The notes below the pieces were generated by a model. The model was not told where the DNA came from, did not search any database, and worked only from the letters and a program-made list of their open reading frames with translations. Shown piece after piece: positions 30,578-38,326 of a DNA stretch of 64,000 bases. The DNA is from Vogesella sp. LIG4 (lineage in GTDB: Bacteria > Pseudomonadota > Gammaproteobacteria > Burkholderiales > Chromobacteriaceae). The DNA is taken from NCBI RefSeq assembly GCF_900090205.1, contig NZ_LT607802.1, forward strand, positions 3,165,970-3,229,969, in the 5' to 3' direction. The translations under genes and the position numbers were made by a program. The first letter of the stretch is position 1, and each line of letters opens with the position of its first letter.

Positions 30578-31366
30578 CTATGGCTTGGCCGCAGCCTTAT
30601 GCTCACCAAAGCGGCCCTGCACTGCGGCAAGCTGATCGACGCTGGTGGCCACTAGCCAAGCGTGCGCCTGCTCGACCTGCAAGCGGTTATGCTCCTTCAA
30701 CGGCCCCAGAGCGGTTGCCGCCTGCCACACCACCGGTGCCGTCTTGCTGGTGCGACCCGAGGTGGCGCCGACCAACAGGCAGTAGGGCCCGAGCGGAAGC
30801 GTGACATACGGTGTAGAAGGGCTGACGCGCACACTCCAGTCTATAAACGGCGTCTCGCAGATCATCAACGGGTGGGGCAGACCGTACAGCACCGAATAGT
30901 CGTAGAGGTGTAGTTGCTCACGCCGCTCCACGTACAGTGTGCGGATATCCGTGATCACTGCGGCCCGGATTTCGTCATCGAACATCGGCTCTTCGGAATA
31001 GCGGGCAAAAGCCCGCCGTGCTTCGAGCTGATAAGCACTGAATAGACCCAACTCGATGCAATCGTGTACCGCGCGCAGTACCTCGGCAGCAGAACCTGCT
31101 TCCGTCGGTTTGCCCATCTGCGCCGCGTGCAAAAAGCGGGCAAGCCCGGCCTCTTGCACCATCGGTCCCTCGCCCGCTGGCGGCGACATCTCTCTGGCAA
31201 GCGGCACGTAGAAATAGTCTTCATTGGCGAAGCGCGATTTCTTGCCTTCGTCAAACTTGATCTCGCCATCCTGGCAGTCGAGATAACGCGTGCCTACGCG
31301 GCCGTGCTCCCATACCCAGTTTTTGAGGAAGGGGCGCAATGGATGCAGCTTGTCTTGGCCAGTCAT
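30578..31366 (-). CDS. hypothetical protein (weak DUF4238 resemblance)
   Basis: 262-residue protein starting MTGQDKLHPLRPFLKNWVW, with AGGCGGG upstream of the ATG. The pattern of an N-terminal HPLRPFLKNW, a NEDYFYVPLARE segment, a central helical region and a late ICETPFIDW..TLPLGPYCLLVG block recalls DUF4238 proteins, but I am not certain. No signal peptide or membrane helix. It lies alone in a segment that lacks the repeated word and follows decayed sequence, suggesting recent acquisition. Confidence 0.6.
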   Translation of the reverse strand: MTGQDKLHPLRPFLKNWVWEHGRVGTRYLDCQDGEIKFDEGKKSRFANEDYFYVPLAREMSPPAGEGPMVQEAGLARFLHAAQMGKPTEAGSAAEVLRAVHDCIELGLFSAYQLEARRAFARYSEEPMFDDEIRAAVITDIRTLYVERREQLHLYDYSVLYGLPHPLMICETPFIDWSVRVSPSTPYVTLPLGPYCLLVGATSGRTSKTAPVVWQAATALGPLKEHNRLQVEQAHAWLVATSVDQLAAVQGRFGEHKAAAKP

Positions 31367-31942
31367 AAAAAACCCGCCTTCAAAATGGCAATATAGCATG
31401 CAGGCCGGATGCAGCTTGGCGAGCCAAGGGCGGGTTTGGTTCATCGACCCGTGCGGGTAGCCCAGCATGTATCGGATTGGATACGGTCGTAAAAATGGCA
31501 GTTCAGCGGGAGCGCCAGTTCGTGTATGGGGCAGATAGCCGACGTTGGTAGGGGGAGTGAAAAATCGCATGACCGCTGTTGGCGACATCGATCAAAGTGT
31601 GCTCCCGGCCAGGAGTAGTCGGCCACCATCTTCATAGACAGCCATTCGAGCGGCTACTTCACTCCGAAACTTGCCCGATACCCAATGCAAACAATTCGGC
31701 CAAAGCTGCCTGTCAGCAGTGCAGTGAGCAATGGCGGGTTTGCACAGAACTTCCTCCCTGATAATGCATCGATTTCGGCATGGTATGGTGCAGTAGCTGG
31801 TTCAATAGGCGCTGTTTTTGGCATGAATATCCTGCGTTGGATAGGGTAAAAGTTTAGTGGCAGCAGTGCAAATGCAACTATTTCAAATTTCCATATTTTA
31901 TTTTAAAATAATCAAAACAGGACGAGAAAGGGCTGATGTGCA
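31367..31942. other. intergenic region holding a gene remnant
   Basis: The first 250 bp hold nothing I can support. A stop-bounded open stretch with protein-like sequence follows at 31619-31849 and is listed separately. The last 95 bp are AT-rich and should hold the promoter of the membrane-protein gene at 31943. Confidence 0.5.
31619..31849 (+). pseudogene. C-terminal remnant of a toxin-like or large surface protein
   Basis: An open stretch of 76 codons directly after an in-frame TAG and without a usable start. It reads SSAVSNGGFAQNFLPDN, then AWYGAVAGSIGAVFG, ending NILRWIG and a stop. The small-residue, glycine-zipper-like helix near the end and a small membrane protein just downstream recall the end of a polymorphic toxin followed by its immunity gene. 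Family not identified. Confidence 0.4.
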
Positions 31943-32350
31943 ATGAGGATATTTTTAGTAGCAGCCATCCGAATGGGAGTGTTTTTTGCGCTTTGGCCAG
32001 TTGCTTGGTATGTGTCTCGGGCTATTGAGCCAAAAAGATTTCGCCATTTATTGATGGGGTTGTGTATTCCGCTATTTGGATACTTGTTAAACAATTTTAG
32101 CTATGAAATGGATGTTTATCTGTGTGTAAAGGTGGGTTGGTTGTTTTGCAACGACAACCCGCCTACTCGGCCAGAATTAATCGCATGGCGAAACATGTAT
32201 GGGGTGCCGCTTTTTGTGGGGTTTTCGTTTATTATTGCCAATAAATTTATGTTATATTTAATAAAGGCAAATCGGCGCCTGAGGCCTGCTCTGCGAGCGA
32301 CCGGGCCATCCATGGTGAAATCATGGAAACGTCGACTTTGGTGGCTTTGA
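31943..32350 (+). CDS. small membrane protein, AT-rich, possible immunity protein
   Basis: 135-residue protein with three likely membrane segments: about 3-25 (FLVAAIRMGVFFALWPVAWY), 36-52 and 88-106 (PLFVGFSFIIANKFMLYLI). A polar loop with paired cysteines (LCVKVGWLFCNDNPPTRPE) lies between the last two. The gene is markedly AT-rich compared with the window, uses codons such as TTA and ATA, and its ribosome site is poor. This points to horizontal transfer. It lies 94 bp after a toxin-like remnant, so an immunity role is a reasonable guess but unproven. Confidence 0.6.
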   Translation: MRIFLVAAIRMGVFFALWPVAWYVSRAIEPKRFRHLLMGLCIPLFGYLLNNFSYEMDVYLCVKVGWLFCNDNPPTRPELIAWRNMYGVPLFVGFSFIIANKFMLYLIKANRRLRPALRATGPSMVKSWKRRLWWL

Positions 32351-32473
32351 AAGGCGGTGGTAATGAATTTATTTGCGTTGAATTTAATGTCGTGCAAAGT
32401 GTTTGAACTGCTCATTATTTACTAGTTATTTTTACGGCTGCTTTTAACATGAAAGCAATGACCATTCCACCCG

Positions 32474-32501
32474 CAATAAAAAAGCCAGCGCAATGCTGGC
32501 T
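32474..32501 (-). terminator. rho-independent terminator after LivK paralogue 3
   Basis: On the minus strand AGCCAGC, loop ATTGC, GCTGGCT then TTTTTATTG. It lies 32 bp past the stop of the binding-protein gene. Confidence 0.8.
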
Positions 32502-32532
32502 CAAGTCACGAACAACAGCGGAAACACTTACA

Positions 32533-33744
32533 TCACGGCGATACACCAGGCTGGTCACCACCAATAGTAGAAACCACGGTCCATTTCCCGTTCTTGACTT
32601 GATAGACGGTTACCGCGCCATTTCGGATGTCGCCTTTGGCATCAAAGGCAATCTTGCCCGTGACACCGGTGTAGCTTGTCTTGCCAACTTCGGGCAGGTA
32701 TTTCTTCGGGTCAGCGGAGCCTGCGCGCTTCATCGCGTCAACCAGGACACGCACGGCATCGTATTCATACGGGGCATAGACCTGAACCTCGGCGTTGAAC
32801 CTGGCTTTGAACTTCTTATCGAACGCGGCAAAGCCTGGCATCTTGTCGCGCGACACGCCGCAGCTGGATGCGTACTGCCCTTCAGAGGCATCGCCTGCCA
32901 ATTTGATGAACTCCGGCGACTGCCAGCCATCACCACCCATCAGCTTTGCCTTTAGCCCCAGACGCTTCATCTGTTTGGCCAGCGGGCCGGCCTGGGCATC
33001 CATGCCGCCATAGAACACTACATCAGGCTGCGTGGCCTTGATGGAAGTGAGAATGGCATTGAAATCAGTGGCGGTATTGGTGGTGAACTCGCGCTTTACT
33101 ACGCTGGCGCCTTTACCTTTAACCGCCTTTTCAAACTCATCGGCCAGGCCTTGGCCATAAGCCGTACGGTCGTCGATGATGGCAACCTTCCTCGCCTTCA
33201 GGCCATCCACCGCAAACTGTCCCAGCGCCGTACCTTGCTGCACATCATTGGCGATTACCCGGAACGTGGTCTTGAAACCCTGCTTGGTGTAGTCGGCATT
33301 GGTAGCCGATGGCGAAATCTGCGGCAAACCTGCATCCGCATAAATCTTGGATGCCGGAATCGTGGTGCCGGAGTTCAAGTGGCCAACAACACCGACCACG
33401 CCGGCATCGACCAGGCGTTGCGCAACTTGCGTACCGATTTTCGGGTCGCCCTGGTCATCTTCGGAAACCAGTTCGAACGTCACCTTCTTGCCCGCTATTT
33501 CAATGCTTTCCGCATTCAGGTCATCAATCGCCAGCTTGGCACCATATTCGTTGTCCTTGCCCAGGTGGGCGATCGGCCCCGTCATCGGCGAGACCTGGCC
33601 GATCTTGACCACGGTGCTTGCGGCGGCGGGGGCCGCAGCAGACATGTCGGCAGCTTTATCACCCTCCGCAGCCGGTTTAGCGCTACAGGCAACCAGTGCC
33701 AATGCCACCGCGGTGCAGGCGCTCAGCTTTACAAAGTTTTCCAT
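32533..33744 (-). CDS. LivK-family ABC substrate-binding lipoprotein, paralogue 3
   Basis: 403-residue periplasmic binding protein. Start MENFVKLSACTAVALALVAC (lipobox LVAC) with GGAG/GAAAG upstream; an in-frame extension to 33801 is discounted. The mature part is very close to paralogue 2 (for example VVKIGQVSPMTGPIAHLGKD, SGTTIPASKIY) yet the DNA differs throughout, so this is not a recent copy. It follows a PLP-dependent decarboxylase on the same strand with a 141-bp gap. Binding an aromatic or branched amino acid that feeds the decarboxylase is plausible. No permease genes adjoin. Confidence 0.88.
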   Translation of the reverse strand: MENFVKLSACTAVALALVACSAKPAAEGDKAADMSAAAPAAASTVVKIGQVSPMTGPIAHLGKDNEYGAKLAIDDLNAESIEIAGKKVTFELVSEDDQGDPKIGTQVAQRLVDAGVVGVVGHLNSGTTIPASKIYADAGLPQISPSATNADYTKQGFKTTFRVIANDVQQGTALGQFAVDGLKARKVAIIDDRTAYGQGLADEFEKAVKGKGASVVKREFTTNTATDFNAILTSIKATQPDVVFYGGMDAQAGPLAKQMKRLGLKAKLMGGDGWQSPEFIKLAGDASEGQYASSCGVSRDKMPGFAAFDKKFKARFNAEVQVYAPYEYDAVRVLVDAMKRAGSADPKKYLPEVGKTSYTGVTGKIAFDAKGDIRNGAVTVYQVKNGKWTVVSTIGGDQPGVSP

Positions 33745-33885
33745 CACTTTCTCCTCAGTAGAGTGGCTGTTTTTTGTGCTGTTACGGATTACTTGCGGCA
33801 AAGCTCTCCCTGCTGCTGGCCTGGTGGATCAAGCAGTTCAAGGAGCAAAACGTGGGAATCAGGCGGGGCAGCGCCCGCCTGCAGA

Positions 33886-35322
33886 TCAGGATGCGAGCTG
33901 TGCCGGCAGGCACTCGGCAGAAACCTTTTGCATGTGTTGCCACAGCGCAGCCACATGTTCACGCTCGGTAGGGAGCGCACCGACCGATATCCGCACCATC
34001 CAGCGGCCGTCCAGTGTTGCGGGAGTCACATATGCCTGGCCGGATTGGTTGAGTGCATCTGCCCAGGCCAGGGTGTGGCGGTCCAGTGCTTCGCCAGACA
34101 AACCCGCCGGCGCATGCCGCAGGCACACCGTCTGCAGGTTGACCGGGGCCAGTACCTGCCAATCCGGCGCATCGTGCACCTGCTGTTCCAGCCACTTGGC
34201 ATTGGCCAGGTCGCGACGCAGGCGCTGCTGCAAGCCTTTAACACCCTCGGCGCGGATCAGGCACCACAGCTTGAGTGCACGGAAGCGGCGCCCAAGCGGA
34301 ATACCCCAGTCGCGCAGGTTTTTTACTTCGCTGTCGACCTTGGATTGCAAATAGCTAGGGTTGGTACTCATCACCCGGATCAGGTGTTCCTGGTCGCGCA
34401 CGTAGTAGAGCGAACAATCGAATGCGACCCCAAGCCACTTGTGTGCGTTCAGTACCAGCGAATCAGCCTTCTCGATGCCATCCCACATCCAGCGACACTC
34501 CGGCAGAATCATTGCCGAGCCGGCCATGGCCGAATCGACATGGAACCAGAGGCCATACTGTTCGGCGATATCGCCGATTGCCGCCAGCGGGTCTGTGGCC
34601 GTGGTGGTAGTGGTGCCGGTGGTGGCGACAACGGCACATGGCTGCAAGCCATTAGCCAGGTCGGCCTGGATGGCTTGCGCCAGGGCCGACGGAATCAGTG
34701 CAAAGTCGGCATCGGTATCAACGTAGCGGATATTGTCCTTGCCGAAGCCGGCCAGTAGTGCCGCCTTGTCCACCGAGCTGTGCGCATGGCGCGACACATA
34801 GATGATCAGCGGCTTGTCCAGTGCCTGCATGCCGCCTTTTACCAACGCGTAGTCGGAGGTGCGTTCGCGTGCGCAAATCAGTGCCAGCAAGGTGGAGGTG
34901 GAGGCGGTGTCCTGAATCACGCCGCTCCATTGAGCTGACAAACCCACCATCTGGCGTACCCAGTCGGTAGTGGTTTCTTCCAGTTCGGTCAATGCCGGGC
35001 TGGACTGCCACGACAGACCAAGCACCCCCAGGCCGGTGCTCAGGTAATCCCCCAGCACCGAGGAGAGCGTGCCGTTGGAAGGGAAGTAGCCGAAGAAGTT
35101 CGGATGCTGCCAGTGCGACAGCCCAGGCATGATCAGCTGGTCGACATCCTCGAACAGCGATTCGAAGGGCTCGGGCTGTTGCGGTGGCACCTTGGGCAAG
35201 GTCGCCTTGATCTGGCCAGGTTCAACCTGTGCCATCACCGGCAAGTTGGCCACATTGCTGCGATAGTCGGCAATGCGATCAATCAGTTGATGGCCGTAGC
35301 GACGAAACTCGTCTGGGGTCAT
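33886..35322 (-). CDS. group II PLP-dependent aromatic-L-amino-acid decarboxylase
   Basis: 478-residue cytosolic decarboxylase of the aromatic amino acid/tyrosine/tryptophan type. It has HWQHPNFFGYFPSNGTLSSVLGD, the PLP-contact HAHSSVDKAALLAG, the Asp block WFHVDSAMAGSAM and the Schiff-base lysine in LNAHKWLGVAFDCS. Start ATG 35322 is chosen because AAGGAG lies 8 nt before it, rather than the ATG at 35346. Substrate (Trp, Tyr, Phe or DOPA) cannot be read from sequence. Flanked by a LysR gene upstream and a LivK paralogue downstream on the same strand, a likely regulated unit. Confidence 0.92.
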   Translation of the reverse strand: MTPDEFRRYGHQLIDRIADYRSNVANLPVMAQVEPGQIKATLPKVPPQQPEPFESLFEDVDQLIMPGLSHWQHPNFFGYFPSNGTLSSVLGDYLSTGLGVLGLSWQSSPALTELEETTTDWVRQMVGLSAQWSGVIQDTASTSTLLALICARERTSDYALVKGGMQALDKPLIIYVSRHAHSSVDKAALLAGFGKDNIRYVDTDADFALIPSALAQAIQADLANGLQPCAVVATTGTTTTTATDPLAAIGDIAEQYGLWFHVDSAMAGSAMILPECRWMWDGIEKADSLVLNAHKWLGVAFDCSLYYVRDQEHLIRVMSTNPSYLQSKVDSEVKNLRDWGIPLGRRFRALKLWCLIRAEGVKGLQQRLRRDLANAKWLEQQVHDAPDWQVLAPVNLQTVCLRHAPAGLSGEALDRHTLAWADALNQSGQAYVTPATLDGRWMVRISVGALPTEREHVAALWQHMQKVSAECLPAQLAS

Positions 35323-35436
35323 TGCATGCACTCCTTGAATTGACACATCCGTCTAGATGCTGGGGCAAGTCTAGGGGGCATGTGTGCAAGTCAAGAACAC
35401 CGGGCGCCGCATAGTAGGCATGCAAAAACCGGATAG

Positions 35437-36372
35437 TTAATTGCCGCTGTGGTAGTTGCTGACACCAAAGCGTGAGTCTTGCCATAGCTCATGCACCTGG
35501 TTGCGGAACCATTGGTGAGCCGGGTCGTGATGGGTGCGGGTATGCCACAGTACCCAGTAACGGTGCGTGTGGGTAATGAAGCCCAGCGGCCGCCAGGTGA
35601 TGGGGTAAACCTGTGCCAGGCTCGCGGCGATATGCTCCGGCAGGGTGACCAGCAGCCTGCTATCGCTTACCACGCGCAAGGCAGCGGTATAAAACGGCAC
35701 TTCCAGTTGCAGGGTACGCCGCTGCCGCCGCTGGCTCAGGTAGTGGTCGATGAAGCTGTCCTTGTCGCCACCACCGGAAATCCGTACATGCGGCCAGGCC
35801 AGATAATCGGCTTCACTCAGGCTGCGACAGGCACTCAGCGGATGCTGCGCTTGCATCACGCACACCGGGCGGTCCTCGCCAAGCAATTTGCCATGCAACT
35901 CGTCCGGCACATCGTCCAGCATGGTGGTGATCAGGTCGAGGCCACCACTGGCCAGCAGATCAAACTGTCTGGCTTGCCAGGTGTGGTAGCGGATGGAGGC
36001 ATGCGGAGCGCTGCTCGCCAGCCGCTGCATCAGCAAGGGCAGCATGTGGTCGGCGATGTAATCGGATGCGGCCAACTCGAAGCGACGATCACAGCGCTCG
36101 GGAGAAAACGAGGCAGGGCTAAGCAGCGCCTCCATCTCGGCCAGCAGGTGCTTGAGCGGCCCGATCAGCGCCTCAGCCCGCGGCGTGAGCACATACTCAC
36201 GGCCATGCCGCACCAGCAACGGGTCGTCAAAGTCCTGTCGCAGCTGTGCCAGTTGGCGACTCAACACCGGCTGGCTGCTGTTGAGGCGCAGGGCTGCGTG
36301 GCTGAGGTTGCGTGTTTCCAGCAGCACATCAAGGGTGTGTAGCAGGGCAAAGCTGAGGTTTGAAAGCTGCAT
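35437..36372 (-). CDS. LysR-family transcriptional regulator
   Basis: 311-residue regulator with an N-terminal helix-turn-helix (LDVLLETRNLSHAALRLNSSQPVLSRQLAQLRQDF) of the NodD/LinR-like subgroup, followed by the effector domain (FELAASDYIADHMLPLLMQRL). Start ATG 36372 is preferred to an upstream in-frame TTG because no ribosome site supports the latter. It lies 114 bp upstream of the decarboxylase on the same strand and probably controls it. It carries the first copy of the repeated word (36067-36076) after the 6-kb gap. Confidence 0.9.
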   Translation of the reverse strand: MQLSNLSFALLHTLDVLLETRNLSHAALRLNSSQPVLSRQLAQLRQDFDDPLLVRHGREYVLTPRAEALIGPLKHLLAEMEALLSPASFSPERCDRRFELAASDYIADHMLPLLMQRLASSAPHASIRYHTWQARQFDLLASGGLDLITTMLDDVPDELHGKLLGEDRPVCVMQAQHPLSACRSLSEADYLAWPHVRISGGGDKDSFIDHYLSQRRQRRTLQLEVPFYTAALRVVSDSRLLVTLPEHIAASLAQVYPITWRPLGFITHTHRYWVLWHTRTHHDPAHQWFRNQVHELWQDSRFGVSNYHSGN

Positions 36373-36661
36373 GGTTGGCTCGGGTAGTGCTTTCAAGATT
36401 CAGAAACTTAACATGTAAACTTAATGCTGCATATGCTCGAACTGCCTGGCTGGCCCGCTCCAACTTGAGTGCACGATGGGATAGGTCCGCTGAATTGCTG
36501 GTAGCTGCCAACGTGGCACTGTGAACTTGTCTGCCAGTTGCACGCAGATCACCCCTGCCGGCTTTTTTGATAGCCACGGACGATGGTGGATATAGCTACT
36601 ATCGATTTCACCCTGCCGGGTGTGGCGGCTAGGCTGAAATATATCCACAAGGAGAGTCGCC

Positions 36662-36817
36662 ATGGATACCCTGCTAGATTGCCGGGTCTGCCTGGAAGAA
36701 ATTCCGGCTGATACCAATAGCGAAACCGAAGAATACGTCAGCTATTTCTGTGGGCTCGACTGTTACCAGCAGTGGCACCAACTGGCGCCGCAGGTGGAGG
36801 AGCAGCAAGCAGCCTGA
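36662..36817 (+). CDS. small Cys-rich DUF3330-like protein, 51 residues
   Basis: A strong ribosome site (AAGGAG, 8 nt spacing) precedes the ATG. The product has two CxxC-like pairs, CRVCLEEIP near the N-terminus and FCGLDCYQQW in the middle, typical of a small zinc-binding fold. It resembles DUF3330 proteins (pattern CPVCxxEIP..FCGLDCYxxW) best known from mercury-resistance transposons. No mer or transposon genes are nearby. It ends in a strong terminator, so it is a monocistronic unit. Role unknown. Confidence 0.75.
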   Translation: MDTLLDCRVCLEEIPADTNSETEEYVSYFCGLDCYQQWHQLAPQVEEQQAA

Positions 36818-36836
36818 GCGACTGGGCTGCGTTCCT

Positions 36837-36864
36837 GGCGCGGGCATGCCCCGCGCCTTTTTTG
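36837..36864 (+). terminator. rho-independent terminator after the small Cys-rich gene
   Basis: GGCGCGGG, loop CATGC, CCCGCGCC, then TTTTTTG. It lies 20 bp past the stop. Confidence 0.85.
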
Positions 36865-36880
36865 TGCGCTGGCGGTGCGC

Positions 36881-37555
36881 TCAGCCGGCAGCGGGCAGAG
36901 CGCCCGGGTCGACGTGCAGCCGCCCCATGTCACGGATGCGGCTCAGGCTGGCGTGGGCGGCATGCCATGGTAGCGATTCGATCAGCACGGGCTGGCGGCG
37001 CAGCAGCTGCAGTACCATCACCAGGCAGCCTACTGCCTGCTGCGCATCGCGATGTTCGGCGTCGGTAAGCTGGTTCTGGCGGGCAGGGCGCTCCCGGCGC
37101 CGCTCGCTGTAACCGAGCGGTGGCTGGCTCAGGCTGCTGGCCGGCTGCTGGTGGTACAGGCGGCACGGTAGCGGCCACTGGTCCACGGGCGGCATCTCGC
37201 GCCCGGTGAGTTCGCCTATGGTCTGCTCCAGTTCTCGCGCCAGCAGGGCGGTTTCGTCCAGCAACACGTGCCCCGGCGTGCCGCCCAGCATGGTCTTTTC
37301 GCGCAGCACCATGCAGCGGCGCAGCACGAAGCGCAGCTTGCCGTCGGCCAGGTCGCGCACTTCCTGCTCGCTGCCTTGCCGCGCGCGCTCATGCATGACA
37401 TCAAGCCAGCGCGCCCAGGCCAGGTATTCCTCGGCAAGATTGGGGGTGTTGGCGGCAGGGGTCTTGGGCGGGGTAGGCGAGGGCTTGTGGCGCGGGTTGG
37501 GCGACGGGGAGAGGGTACCGAAACCTTCCAGCAGCTTTCGGCGTATCGGTTGCAT
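36881..37555 (-). CDS. hypothetical protein, 224 residues
   Basis: Starts MQPIRRKLLEGFGTLSPSP with GGAG upstream. A Pro/Ser/Thr linker (residues 17-38) leads to a helical, Arg/Glu/Leu-rich body with no signal peptide, membrane segment or Cys motif (LAEEYLAWARWLDVMHERAR, DETALLARELEQTIGEL). I recognise no family. Base composition matches the core genome and a normal ribosome site supports it. Confidence 0.65.
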   Translation of the reverse strand: MQPIRRKLLEGFGTLSPSPNPRHKPSPTPPKTPAANTPNLAEEYLAWARWLDVMHERARQGSEQEVRDLADGKLRFVLRRCMVLREKTMLGGTPGHVLLDETALLARELEQTIGELTGREMPPVDQWPLPCRLYHQQPASSLSQPPLGYSERRRERPARQNQLTDAEHRDAQQAVGCLVMVLQLLRRQPVLIESLPWHAAHASLSRIRDMGRLHVDPGALPAAG

Positions 37556-37731
37556 GGCAGATCTCCTGCTGACGTGCTGACCGTTATATCGGCACTACAC
37601 ACTATTCACTTTAGAGCCGCGCCATGTCTGCGTCGCGTATTGCTGGCGAAAGTCGGTGAAAATTGTCGCTTTCCGGTGTTTTCGATAGATATTGCCTGCC
37701 GGTACTGCTTGCGGCCAACGTTACCGGCGGC

Positions 37732-38205
37732 TCACTCATCAACCAGTCTGCCCAGCAGTGCGGACAGCTGGCCGATTTCCGCCTCGCTCAGCCGCTGGTG
37801 CAGCCACTGCGCGGTGTTTGCCACTGCCTCGGCCATTGCCGTCTCGATCAGGGCCTGGCCGCTGTCGGCAAGGCACACCGGCTTGCTGCGCAAATCGTGC
37901 TGCAGCTGGCGGCGGGTCACCATCCCGCGCGCCTCCAGCTGCAGCAGCACCTTGGTGAGGCCGCCGGAGGTGATCACCACTTCTTCCTGAATCCTCGACG
38001 GCGTCATCTGGTGCGGTGGCGGCGAGTTGCGCAGCGTGGCCAGCACGTCGAACTCCACCAGGCTGACGGCGAATTTCTCCAGCACAGGTGTCAGCGTGCC
38101 CAGCGAGGCGCCTTGCGCCCATTGCAGGCGCAGGAACAGCGGCACGGTCAGGGCATTCAGCGAGCTGTCCCACTGGTGGTGCTGCATACGGTCTTGCTGG
38201 GGCAT
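37732..38205 (-). CDS. MarR-family transcriptional regulator
   Basis: 157-residue winged-helix repressor. The DNA-binding region is FDVLATLRNSPPPHQMTPSRIQEEVVITSGGLTKVLLQLEARGMV, followed by the wing (TRRQLQHDLRSKPVCLADSG). It is divergent from a ferric-reductase-like gene, and a perfect inverted repeat lies between them. It probably represses that gene and itself in response to a small ligand or redox signal. No conserved regulatory Cys is seen. Confidence 0.9.
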   Translation of the reverse strand: MPQQDRMQHHQWDSSLNALTVPLFLRLQWAQGASLGTLTPVLEKFAVSLVEFDVLATLRNSPPPHQMTPSRIQEEVVITSGGLTKVLLQLEARGMVTRRQLQHDLRSKPVCLADSGQALIETAMAEAVANTAQWLHQRLSEAEIGQLSALLGRLVDE

Positions 38206-38262
38206 GGCTTGTTTCTGGGTGATTTTGTTAACGGCGGCGGCAAGATGTTAATGGATATGTAG

Positions 38263-38282
38263 TTATCTTGCTAGAAAGATAA
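38263..38282. promoter_or_regulatory. candidate MarR operator
   Basis: TTATCTT-GCTAGA-AAGATAA, a 7-6-7 perfect inverted repeat of the size MarR dimers bind. It lies 58 bp before the regulator start and 45 bp before the flavocytochrome start. Confidence 0.6.
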
Positions 38283-38326
38283 TCGGCCGATAGGCTGCAG
38301 CCATCCGATTTCGTAAGGTGAACGAC

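Noticed and set aside
33774..33971. Small plus-strand frame with a hydrophobic stretch (LSLLLAWWIKQFKEQ)
   Set aside because: It runs into the 3' end of the decarboxylase gene on the other strand and has no ribosome site. At most it is a fragment of a lost permease.
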